Made by a program: the position numbers and the translations under genes. The notes beneath the pieces are model-generated. The model was given only the letters and a program-made list of their open reading frames with translations, searched no databases and was not told the origin of the DNA. From Clostridia bacterium (lineage in GTDB: Bacteria > Bacillota > Clostridia > Christensenellales > Pumilibacteraceae), in assembly GCA_900767465.1 (NCBI GenBank), contig CAAGAW010000007.1, forward strand, positions 1-51,985: a DNA stretch of 51,985 bases, written 5' to 3'. Position 1 is the first letter of the stretch; every line of letters begins with the position of its first letter. This document shows, one piece after another, positions 16,181 to 23,551 of the stretch.

Positions 16181-17550
16181 GAATCAGGTTTTCTTCGCCC
16201 GCGAAAAAGACCGTGCGTATAAACGCGTTTTCGGGCGGTGTGGATTATCGCTCGGACGAAAGCGTCGGGTCGGCTGCCCGAGCAAAAGAGTGTTACAATT
16301 TCGATTTTTCGGACGGTACTCTCAAAGCGGGTTACGGACTCGAATCGCGCGGCTTGTTTTCCGTTCCCGTTGCGGCGGCGTGGGAATTTACGCGCTACGA
16401 TCACGACGCGGGCGCGGCGGTTACGTCGCTGCTGTTCGTGAGTACGAGCGGCGAACTTTACGAGCGCTCGGCGGCGGGCGTGACGACGCGCAAAGGCAGT
16501 ATGACTTTTACTTCCGCGCCGCATTTTATCGGGTATCGGTTGTACGGCGAGGACGTGGCGATCATCTCGTCCGAAAAGGACGGCACGTACGTTTACAACG
16601 GGAAAAGCGAGCCGTATTCGGTTCCGACCGCGCCGTCGATTACGTCTATGACGATTCACGCCGAAAGACTGTTCGTAACCGTGGGCGGCGAGAAAAACGC
16701 GGTATGGTTTTCGGACGATCTCGACCCGACGAACTGGGACGCTTCGCTTACCGGAGCGGGCTTTATCGAAATGCAGGACGAGCGCGGCGCAATCAACCGC
16801 GTGATCGGTTTTTTAGGATACGTATACGCGTTTCGCGAACGCGGCATAAGCAGAATCGCCGCTTACGGCGCGCAGACCGACTTCTCGGTGAGTAACCTTT
16901 ACGTGTCGGGCGGCAGGATTTATCCCGATACGGTAACGCCTTGCGGCGACGCGGTTCTGTTCCTCGGCGAAGAGGGGCTTTGCGGATTCGACGGCGTGTC
17001 CACCACGCGGCTGTTGCCTGCGCTCGGCGGACTTCTCGGCGGCGAAAAAGCGGTGGGCGCGTACAAGGGCGGCAAGTACTATCTCGCGTTTTCTTACGAC
17101 GGTCAGAGCGAACAGAACGATTCGCTTTTAGTGTACGACCCGACGGACGGAAGATACTCGATTTCCAAAGGTTTCGCGATAAGCGGATTCTGCGTAACCG
17201 AGACCGAAGTCCTCGGAATAACGGCAGGCGGAAGCGCGGGCGCGATAGTCAGATGCGGTTCGGCTTTAGGCACCGCCCTTCCCAAACGCTGGCGGATTCC
17301 GCGCAACGACTGGGGCAGCGGCGACCGGAAGACGATCCGCGAAATCTCGCTTTATACGAAGTACGCCGCGCGGGTGTGCATACGCGGCGACGGCGGGCGA
17401 AACCTTACCGTGAACTTTGCGGGCAAGGACGACGTTCAGCGCAAGCGCATTAATTTTTCGGCAAAACGGATCGGGTTCGACATAGAATCGGTTGCGGAAA
17501 ACGCCGAAATCTCGCGCCCGACGGTAGTTATGGCGCAGACGGGAGGATAA
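16177..17550 (+). CDS. Putative tail nozzle-like (beta-propeller) protein
   Basis: 457 residues from the ATG at 16177, which overlaps the preceding stop (ATGA) and follows AAGGAGAG. A longer frame upstream is not needed. The start 'INAFSGGVDYRSDES...AARAKECYNFDFSDGTLKAGYGLE' is characteristic of tail-tube B/nozzle proteins of short-tailed phages. The repeated beta-strand units with G-E-D-V/A-x-I and L-x-V-Y-D-P-T-D-G-R-Y suggest a propeller. It would form the DNA exit channel below the connector. No tape-measure gene exists, consistent with a short tail. Confidence 0.6.
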   Translation: MRIRFSSPAKKTVRINAFSGGVDYRSDESVGSAARAKECYNFDFSDGTLKAGYGLESRGLFSVPVAAAWEFTRYDHDAGAAVTSLLFVSTSGELYERSAAGVTTRKGSMTFTSAPHFIGYRLYGEDVAIISSEKDGTYVYNGKSEPYSVPTAPSITSMTIHAERLFVTVGGEKNAVWFSDDLDPTNWDASLTGAGFIEMQDERGAINRVIGFLGYVYAFRERGISRIAAYGAQTDFSVSNLYVSGGRIYPDTVTPCGDAVLFLGEEGLCGFDGVSTTRLLPALGGLLGGEKAVGAYKGGKYYLAFSYDGQSEQNDSLLVYDPTDGRYSISKGFAISGFCVTETEVLGITAGGSAGAIVRCGSALGTALPKRWRIPRNDWGSGDRKTIREISLYTKYAARVCIRGDGGRNLTVNFAGKDDVQRKRINFSAKRIGFDIESVAENAEISRPTVVMAQTGG

Positions 17551-17551
17551 T

Positions 17552-18511
17552 ATGGACTACGGAAAAACGGCGTACTTAAAAGCCGAAGATCTGGAAATAC
17601 GCATGTCGCGAATGGAGTCGCGGACGCGCGCCGTCGTGTCCGATCTAACCGTCCGGCCGGCGTTCGATACGTCGTGCGGCAAACTCGTCGTCTCGTCCGT
17701 ACGAAGCGGCGGCAACGCGAGTTATCTTTGCATCGTCTCGGTCCGCGTGTACAAAAGCGGCGGAACGCTGTCGCTTAATATCGGCGGCTTGGAAGTCGGG
17801 CGCGCCGCGTTCGGCGGAAGCGAAAACGAAGTCGTTCAGTGTCTTATCATGGGCTCGGCGACTACCGCGGGCGGCGAGGAAATTACGCTGTCGTGCGATA
17901 CCCGATGCGTTGTGCTTTCCGTACAGATAATGGCGATAGGGTCGGGCGCGGATATGTCTTGCGGGTCGGGTTCGTGCGCGGCAGACAAATTCGGCGACAA
18001 GTGGATTCTCGTGGATTGTCAGGACGGCGACGTAGCCGCTTACAGTTTTACGGAAGAGAATTTCGCGCTGTCCTCGCCGACGTTTATAGGCGAGGGGAAC
18101 CGGGCGGACGTAGCCGCTTACGGCGAAGGAGCGGCGGTTGCGTACGTCGATTCGGTCGGTAACGCGTTTGTTGCCGGAATAGGCGCGGACATGGCGGTCA
18201 AGTGGATCAGATTCGTATGCACGGACGCCGTTTCCGTCGCGCTTTGCCCGCAGGGCGACAAACTTTATCTTGCGGCGGTTATCGGCAAAAAGACCGGAAT
18301 CTATTCGGTTTCGACCGGCGGAGTTAGCGACGGAGAGGACGGACCGGAAGCCGAAAGCGTGCTGTTCGTTAAAAATTCGCCCGTTCCTATGCTTGTTACG
18401 AGATACAAAAACAAAAATCTTTTGCGCGTCGCGACGACCGAATACGGCGGAGACGAATCGCTCGTCGTGTCGCTGTCGTGCGTTATCGAAACGCCGGAGG
18501 TGACTGCTTGA
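17552..18511 (+). CDS. Tail-associated beta-rich protein
   Basis: 319 residues, GGGAGG before the start. Almost wholly beta-strand in character. Residues 1-145 look like a galactose-binding-like jelly roll (SGGTLSLNIGGLEVGRAAF...). Residues 150-319 contain repeated short strand motifs (VDCQDGDVAAYSFTEENF, VALCPQGDKLYLAAV) like partial propeller blades. Not recognised as a named family. Location between the nozzle-like and fibre-like genes implies a tail component. Its stop overlaps the next start (TTGA). Confidence 0.55.
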   Translation: MDYGKTAYLKAEDLEIRMSRMESRTRAVVSDLTVRPAFDTSCGKLVVSSVRSGGNASYLCIVSVRVYKSGGTLSLNIGGLEVGRAAFGGSENEVVQCLIMGSATTAGGEEITLSCDTRCVVLSVQIMAIGSGADMSCGSGSCAADKFGDKWILVDCQDGDVAAYSFTEENFALSSPTFIGEGNRADVAAYGEGAAVAYVDSVGNAFVAGIGADMAVKWIRFVCTDAVSVALCPQGDKLYLAAVIGKKTGIYSVSTGGVSDGEDGPEAESVLFVKNSPVPMLVTRYKNKNLLRVATTEYGGDESLVVSLSCVIETPEVTA

Positions 18512-20331
18512 AACTGAATTTAATCAACCGCGTTACGGTAAAATGCGGAGACGAAATCCGTAAAACGCATAACGCCATGAACGACGTCTTTTCCATGATC
18601 GGCGCGTGCGCTTACGGCGATTATCTCGCGGTCGGAGGCGGAGCGGGCGGCGACGACGGAAAAACCGTTACGCCGATCGTAACGCTTAAAACTTCGGTCG
18701 GGGACAAAAATCTCGCGACGGACAGAGGATATCTTTTCGTCCGATACGAGGCGGTTGCGACCGATTCCGACATTTCCGCCGGTACGAGCATATCGGAAAT
18801 CGGGCTTTGTGCGACTGCGGGCGGAACGCTTGCCGATTACGCGTCGTTTGATCCGGTCGTGAAAAAGAGCGGCGAAAACTTGTATTTTTCGGTCGAAGTC
18901 AGGCTTAATTACACCGCGGGAGGAAGCACCGTGTTTTGCGGCGGAAACAATCAGTTTGTGGCAAGCCTTCTCGGACTGCGCAAACTTTCGACCGTTTTTC
19001 ACGTCGCGGGCGGATCGAATTTTCACCCTAACGTGCCGTTTGCGCGCTCGGGCTCGAACGTAAGTTATCGCACCGCCGTCACGCCGACGATAACGACCGA
19101 CTCGATAACGTTCGACGGAATAATAAACGCGGGCGTTTACGAAGCGTTGGTGCTTATGGACGGAATTCCGGTACTTCGCGATTATCACGGTACCGAAACG
19201 TCGAATAACATAACCCGTACCGTGGGCGCGGCTCACTGTTGCGACGTTATCGGTATGTACGAGTGGGTGGGCAGCGTTACGTCGGGCGGAAGTCCGGTTT
19301 CGGGGTATGAAGTACGACCGTACTGCGAGAAGATGACGGGCGACGGCGTAAATATTTTGCCATACCGTATAGCCAAAAACGCGTATTTTCTCGGCGAACC
19401 GTCCGGAAGTTATTTTGCGGTCGTAAGCGATCACGAAATAGTCGTGTACGTCGTTCGCGATACGGTTTCGACGCTTTATTACAAGATCCCGCGAGGAAGC
19501 GGCGACCCGTGTTTGTGCACGGACGGCTCGATCTTTACGGCGGACGGCAATTCGGTCGTCAGGTTTTCGCCGACGGACGGAGCGGTATCTAAAACCGAAT
19601 ACGTGCGCGGCGCGGCGGTAAAAAACGTCCACGCCGTACTCGGCGAAGGCACGCTTGTCGCGTTTGCCGAAGGCGGCGATTACGTGTGCGTTAAAATCGA
19701 CGGAAACGGAGTTACCGAACTTAAGCGTATTTCGTCCGTTCCGTCCGACTTTTACGCGTGGCGGCTCAACAATCGTTTTTTGGGATATATCTGCAAGTCG
19801 TCCGGAGTCGCGCTTTGTTATGGCGCAAACGGCGATTACGCGGCGGCTACGACCGTGCTTACGTCGCTTCTTGCGGATAAGTACGAGATATTAAAAATCG
19901 GCGACGAGTGGTTGTGGGTGCATGATACGTCCGTCAGCCAGAAGTATGCCGTGTGTCCGTTTTGCGACGTGTTACACTCAACCCTCAACGCGGACGAAAT
20001 CGCTTTTTCAAACGCGTATACGGTAAGATCGGAAAACGGCGCGGTGTTCAGAGTAACGACTTATTACAACACGCGCGGAATCGAAAAAACGATGCAGTTT
20101 GCGGGCACCGTGCCTCAGCCGACGTCGGTCGTTCAGGTCGGCAGTTATATTCTTTTCACCGACGGAAGCGGCGAGGTCTGGTATCGGTTTATGTCGCGCC
20201 GCGGGTATCGGTTGTACTTTCCGTACCTTAACAAAAGCACGTCGGTAACCATTCAGACGGCGATGCTTAAAAATCCCAACGTTAGCGGCAGCGGCACGCG
20301 GATTTGTTTTACGATAAGGAGAAACGTATGA
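18508..20331 (+). CDS. Putative tail fibre/adhesin
   Basis: About 607 residues from a TTG start at 18508, chosen because GGAGGTGA (18496-18503) lies at the right distance and TTGA overlaps the upstream stop. A GTG 10 codons earlier has no ribosome site. Residues ~1-150 carry 'ISEIGLCATAGGTLADYASFDPVVK...LYFSVEVRL', the 'SE(I/M)GL...F.P..K.....l.v.v' plan of phage tail-fibre attachment domains. The remainder is beta-rich with propeller-like repeats (SYFAVVSDHEIVVYVV, DKYEILKIGDEWLWV). It probably recognises the host surface. It ends in an ATGA overlap with the next gene. Confidence 0.6.
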   Translation: MKLNLINRVTVKCGDEIRKTHNAMNDVFSMIGACAYGDYLAVGGGAGGDDGKTVTPIVTLKTSVGDKNLATDRGYLFVRYEAVATDSDISAGTSISEIGLCATAGGTLADYASFDPVVKKSGENLYFSVEVRLNYTAGGSTVFCGGNNQFVASLLGLRKLSTVFHVAGGSNFHPNVPFARSGSNVSYRTAVTPTITTDSITFDGIINAGVYEALVLMDGIPVLRDYHGTETSNNITRTVGAAHCCDVIGMYEWVGSVTSGGSPVSGYEVRPYCEKMTGDGVNILPYRIAKNAYFLGEPSGSYFAVVSDHEIVVYVVRDTVSTLYYKIPRGSGDPCLCTDGSIFTADGNSVVRFSPTDGAVSKTEYVRGAAVKNVHAVLGEGTLVAFAEGGDYVCVKIDGNGVTELKRISSVPSDFYAWRLNNRFLGYICKSSGVALCYGANGDYAAATTVLTSLLADKYEILKIGDEWLWVHDTSVSQKYAVCPFCDVLHSTLNADEIAFSNAYTVRSENGAVFRVTTYYNTRGIEKTMQFAGTVPQPTSVVQVGSYILFTDGSGEVWYRFMSRRGYRLYFPYLNKSTSVTIQTAMLKNPNVSGSGTRICFTIRRNV

Positions 20332-20573
20332 GATTTAACGAAAGCGTAGTTTCGCTCGGCGGCGACCGCGTAAGTTCGGCGCGGGTGGAACCCGACGGCG
20401 ACGCAGGCTTTATAATCGCAAGCGGCGGCGCGCTCGTGTATAAAAAAATTCCCGCCGGCAGCCGGCAACCGGTCTTTACGGGCGAAAAGACGATCAGTTA
20501 CAGCGACGATTGTTTCCGGCTCGACGGCGGGACGCTTCACAGGCGGGGAGGGTACAGTTACGTTCCCGATTAG
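20328..20573 (+). CDS. Small phage protein of unknown function
   Basis: 81 residues from the ATG at 20328, overlapping the preceding stop and preceded by AAGGAG. Beta-rich with many glycines (SLGGDRVSSARVEPDGDAGFIIASGGALVY) and an ending 'DGGTLHRRGGYSYVPD'. Could be a fibre chaperone or small tail cap. No homologue is recognised. Confidence 0.5.
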   Translation: MRFNESVVSLGGDRVSSARVEPDGDAGFIIASGGALVYKKIPAGSRQPVFTGEKTISYSDDCFRLDGGTLHRRGGYSYVPD

Positions 20574-20647
20574 ACCCGCCGCGCTCAGGCGCAAAGTTTT
20601 AAGAGCGCAGGCAAGAAGACTTTATTTTGAAAGAAAGGAGACACAAA

Positions 20648-21592
20648 ATGGATATAGTGAATTATATCAGGACGCTCGCGGACAAACTCGGCGAGCAGAA
20701 CAAACCCTCGACCGACTATTCGGACACGGAGAAGAAAATAGCGGAGATTACGGGCGGGGGTAGCCGCGGACGCGTTCCCGCCGATCCCGAGCCGGTCGAA
20801 CGCAAAACTTACGAGCGCGTCGAGTACACGCCGGCGACCGACGAGGAAATAAACGACGCGGCGAAAGCCGACCTTCGCGAGTACGAAAAGTCCGGAAGAG
20901 ACGGAATCGACAACGAAATTGCCGCAATCGTGAAGAGTTATTCGGACAAGCGCAGCAAGGCGGGCGAGAGTTACGAGCAGACGATGAAAAACATCGATTC
21001 GGCTTATAAACGCGCCGTCGAGGCGGCTGAGGCGGACGCGATAAAACGCGGACTCGCGCGCTCGTCAATCGCCGCGCTTACCGTGTCGGGGATAGAGGGC
21101 GACCGCGCCGAAAAAGAAACGGCGGCTTCGGACGAGAGAATCCGAACCGAAAACGAAATCGACGCGGCTATCGGCGAACTCGAAGCGAAACGGCAAAAGG
21201 CTCTTTCCGACTTCAACCTTACTTACCTCGCGAAACTCACCACTCAGATCGAGAAAAAGAAGGAGGAGCGCGAAAAGGCAAAACTCGAAACCGCGAAATA
21301 TAATAATTCGCTCTCTAAGCAGGAAAACAGCGACGAAATAGCGGCGCGCAGGCTCGAAAGCGAACTTCGCGACGACGCTCTCTCGCAAAAGAAAAAGGAG
21401 AACGAACTTATCGACAATCCGAGCGAGGAACAAAAGGCTTACGAAAGCGAGCAGATTTACGTTATTTTGCGCGAAAAGTTGCTTTCGATGGACAAAACCA
21501 CCGCGAAAAACGAGGTCCGGAACAACCCTATTTTCTCGCGGTACCTCAACGGAACCGACTATTATAAACTCTACGAAGAATTCGGCAGATAA
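20648..21592 (+). CDS. Long coiled-coil virion protein, possible ejection protein
   Basis: 314 residues from the ATG at 20648 (AAAGGAG upstream). About 60% of the length is charged helix (e.g. AKLTTQIEKKKEEREKAKLE and neighbouring heptads). A short small-residue segment, KRGLARSSIAALTVSGIEG, lies near 140-160. No enzymatic motif. Long helical proteins late in short-tailed phage modules are often internal/ejection proteins that enter the target with DNA. This fits, but position and composition are the only evidence. A tail needle is an alternative. Confidence 0.5.
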   Translation: MDIVNYIRTLADKLGEQNKPSTDYSDTEKKIAEITGGGSRGRVPADPEPVERKTYERVEYTPATDEEINDAAKADLREYEKSGRDGIDNEIAAIVKSYSDKRSKAGESYEQTMKNIDSAYKRAVEAAEADAIKRGLARSSIAALTVSGIEGDRAEKETAASDERIRTENEIDAAIGELEAKRQKALSDFNLTYLAKLTTQIEKKKEEREKAKLETAKYNNSLSKQENSDEIAARRLESELRDDALSQKKKENELIDNPSEEQKAYESEQIYVILREKLLSMDKTTAKNEVRNNPIFSRYLNGTDYYKLYEEFGR

Positions 21593-21607
21593 CGAAAGGA
21601 GGAAGGA

Positions 21608-22102
21608 ATGGAGAGCATAGTAAATTCTATAAAAAGCCTGTTCGAGAACTACGGTTTCCGCGCCGCGAGTATCGTCGTCGCAACCGTGATTATCGTCAAT
21701 TTCGTCAAAAAACCGATCGTGCGCAGGGCGGAACTCGTTGCGGATAAGGCGGGCGTAGACAAGTCGGTAATTACCAAATATATTACCGCTTTGCCGGTTG
21801 CCGTCGCGTTTATAATCGAGTTTTTCGTGTCGCTCGTTGCGGGCGGATTCAACGTTTTTACGGTCGATTACGCTGCGGTTTTGTCGCGTGCGGTACTGTA
21901 CGGCGCGCTTGCCGTTGCCACTTACGAGAGTGTGAAAAAACAGATGGAAGCGTATGCCGCGAAGAAAAATTCGTGCGGCGGGCTTCGCGAACTCACGGGT
22001 GGAGAACGCGAAAAACCGCCCGCCGAGAGCGCGGAAAACGCCGCGGATAACAAGGATAAAAATACCGACGCCGACGATATAGCGTTTTCGGCTAACGACT
22101 GA
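21608..22102 (+). CDS. Holin-like membrane protein
   Basis: 164 residues with AAAGGAGG before the ATG. Three hydrophobic segments (about 18-36, 60-82 and 92-110) are followed by a long charged cytoplasmic tail (EREKPPAESAENAADNKDKN). Size, topology and position at the end of a virion module suggest a holin, which makes membrane holes for lysis. No endolysin gene is recognised anywhere in the window, so lysis by this module alone seems unlikely. It is followed by a strong terminator. Confidence 0.6.
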   Translation: MESIVNSIKSLFENYGFRAASIVVATVIIVNFVKKPIVRRAELVADKAGVDKSVITKYITALPVAVAFIIEFFVSLVAGGFNVFTVDYAAVLSRAVLYGALAVATYESVKKQMEAYAAKKNSCGGLRELTGGEREKPPAESAENAADNKDKNTDADDIAFSAND

Positions 22103-22110
22103 GAAGGGGA

Positions 22111-22144
22111 AACAAACGAATCCGTTACGGATTCGTTTGTTTTA
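22111..22144 (+). terminator. Strong terminator ending the phage module
   Basis: A perfect 14-bp stem, AACAAACGAATCCG with CGGATTCGTTTGTT, around a TTA loop and followed by TTTATT. It separates the virion genes from the toxin-like pair. Confidence 0.93.
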
Positions 22145-22163
22145 TTACGAGGAGTGTGGTATA

Positions 22164-22652
22164 ATGGGTATATTAGAAAAAATTGCGGAGAGTTTGTTAA
22201 GATTCTTTGCGTTGCTGAAAGACGACGACTGGGTGATGTGGGTTGCGCAAGAAAACGAGTGGCAAGATGACTGTGACAAATTCAATAAATGCTACTTTAT
22301 CGTTAAACACATGCCAGTTTATTTTCAGCATGAGAATTGTCGGTGTACGCTCTTTAAAATCGATCGACCTATTCCGAATATAACGGCACACGCAGTTTGC
22401 GATGTTCGCAAATTTACGGAATATGTTTTTAACGATAAGTATGACGACGGGAAAAAAGAGTTGTTTGAAAGTTGGGGATATGGAATTAACGACAGTGCAT
22501 ACTTAAGAGAAATCTATATGGAGCAAGCATTAAAAAAATATTGCAATGGAGAATATGAATATCTTGGGACGAATAAATTTAATGCTAAAATCGGAATTGA
22601 CATATCGTTGAAAAGCAGCAACGGAAAAACTCAAATTATAAAAACAGTATGA
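22164..22652 (+). CDS. Minor-head-like zinc motif fused to toxin-like (DUF6883-type) domain
   Basis: 162 residues from the ATG at 22164 (GAGGAG 9 bases upstream). Residues 23-63 hold W-x(n)-C37...C43...H56-E-N-C59-R-C61-T-L. The HxNCRC ending is typical of the zinc site closing Mu-gpF/SPP1-gp7-type minor head proteins, here without the rest of that protein. Residues ~80-162 (DVRKFTEYVFND...GKKELFESWGY...QIIKTV) resemble DUF6883, a domain I remember at the ends of polymorphic toxins and phage minor-head proteins. The gene is visibly A/T-richer than its neighbours. A TATAAT (22160-22165) with TTGTTT 17 bases upstream overlaps the start codon. Function inferred; no catalytic residue can be named. 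Confidence 0.5.
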   Translation: MGILEKIAESLLRFFALLKDDDWVMWVAQENEWQDDCDKFNKCYFIVKHMPVYFQHENCRCTLFKIDRPIPNITAHAVCDVRKFTEYVFNDKYDDGKKELFESWGYGINDSAYLREIYMEQALKKYCNGEYEYLGTNKFNAKIGIDISLKSSNGKTQIIKTV

Positions 22653-22724
22653 GCGTTGAGAGAATACGGGGAAATAGCTTTGATTACACCCTATTCGGGA
22701 CATAGATATTAAGGAGAGAGAATT

Positions 22725-23009
22725 ATGGATAAATTCGAGAACAACGAACTTGTCGAGCCGATGGACGCGATCGTTTTGCTGAACGACGACTATGAGGATA
22801 TGGGACTTAAAAAGGGCTATATAGGAACAGTAATGGATAATCATATTAGAACTTACGGCGTTGTTATAGCCGATTTTACCAACCCCGCGAGCGGTGAATC
22901 CATTCAACCCGCCATAGCAATCAAAAAGGAAGATTTCAGAGTTGTTTCGGGTGCGAAAAGCGATAGCCTTCTGGTGAAAAAGTTTAAAGATCTTTTTAGA
23001 AAAAGATAG
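22725..23009 (+). CDS. DUF4926-like putative immunity protein
   Basis: 94 residues with AAGGAGAG before the ATG. The core, residues ~12-75, follows the DUF4926 plan: 'D.IVLL.DDYEDMGLKKGYIGTV' then alternating strands and '...IKKEDFRVV', an SH3-like barrel. DUF4926 proteins commonly accompany DUF6883-type or other toxin genes as presumed immunity proteins. Here it lies 72 bases after such a gene on the same strand. A basic tail (KKFKDLFRKR) follows. The immunity role is inference from the pairing. Confidence 0.55.
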   Translation: MDKFENNELVEPMDAIVLLNDDYEDMGLKKGYIGTVMDNHIRTYGVVIADFTNPASGESIQPAIAIKKEDFRVVSGAKSDSLLVKKFKDLFRKR

Positions 23010-23489
23010 GTCGGTATATTAGCGACTGTCGCGAAATTTGCGATACGTATTCGTTTTTTTGAGACAATATTAAGGAATGTTGCAAGGTCGCTTTTTAACG
23101 TCATTTCGACCGAAGCGAGGGTGAAACCCGAACGGAGCGGAGAAATCCCCTGCGGTAAACGTATTTTATTCGTGTACGATTCGTCCGTCTTCCCTTCCGG
23201 GAGATTGCCACGTCGCGCGTTACGCTCCTCGCAATGACAGGACGGTACGGGTGTACGCAACTTATTCGCGGCGTAGCCGTCGGTAGGGCGGGACGCCCTC
23301 GTCCCGCCGCATAACGTGTGCGATTGTTGCCGTTTCTATTGTAGGGGATTTCTCGACTGACGCTCGAAATGACAGCGGTGTACGTAACGGCAAAAGCAGA
23401 TGCGATTAACTCGTTTACTTGCCCGCGCGGGCTCCGCGCGAAGATCCGTAGCGGCGGTGAATTTTTCGGTTTTAACTTCCTTTTTTCCA
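23010..23489. repeat. Repeat mosaic downstream of the toxin-like pair
   Basis: No gene is supported. It contains the ~50-base element (23101-23150, direct copy of 9194-9243), an inverted 'GGGAGATTGCCACG...GCAATGACAGG' element (near 23199-23241), a GC-rich palindrome 'GGTAGGGCGGGACGCCCTCGTCCCGCC' (near 23281-23309, related to 51631), a short 'GGGGATTTCTCGACTGACGCTCGAAATGACA' copy (23344-23374), and 'GCCCGCGCGGGCTCCGCGCG' (near 23419-23440). Confidence 0.7.
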
Positions 23490-23518
23490 TTGACTTGAAG
23501 CGGCGGGCGTGGTATAAT
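23490..23518 (+). promoter_or_regulatory. Sigma-A promoter of the glycosidase-MATE operon
   Basis: TTGACT (23490-23495) and TATAAT (23513-23518), 17 bases apart, about 33 bases upstream of the first gene. Confidence 0.85.
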
Positions 23519-23551
23519 TATCGAATCGAAAAAGCGGAGTTGTAATCGTAA

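Larger units (their letters stand above)
9381..22102 (+). mobile_element. Cryptic prophage: virion-gene module only
   Basis: Fourteen tightly packed plus-strand genes form an order typical of podovirus-like structural modules: large terminase, two small proteins, portal, scaffold, major capsid, neck proteins, propeller-like tail protein, tail/fibre proteins, coiled-coil protein and holin-like protein. Every long frame is open. No integrase, excisionase, repressor, replication, lysin or tape-measure gene is present in or next to it. Host-type repeats occur between the terminase and the next gene. Base composition looks like that of the host genes. It could be a decayed prophage, a satellite, or a domesticated particle (see findings). 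Confidence 0.8.

Noticed and set aside
9194..23150. Flanking direct repeats as attL/attR of a prophage
   Set aside because: The same element also occurs at 67-120, so it is a dispersed family. It also encloses the toxin-like pair, and no integrase is present. Kept only as a recombination possibility.
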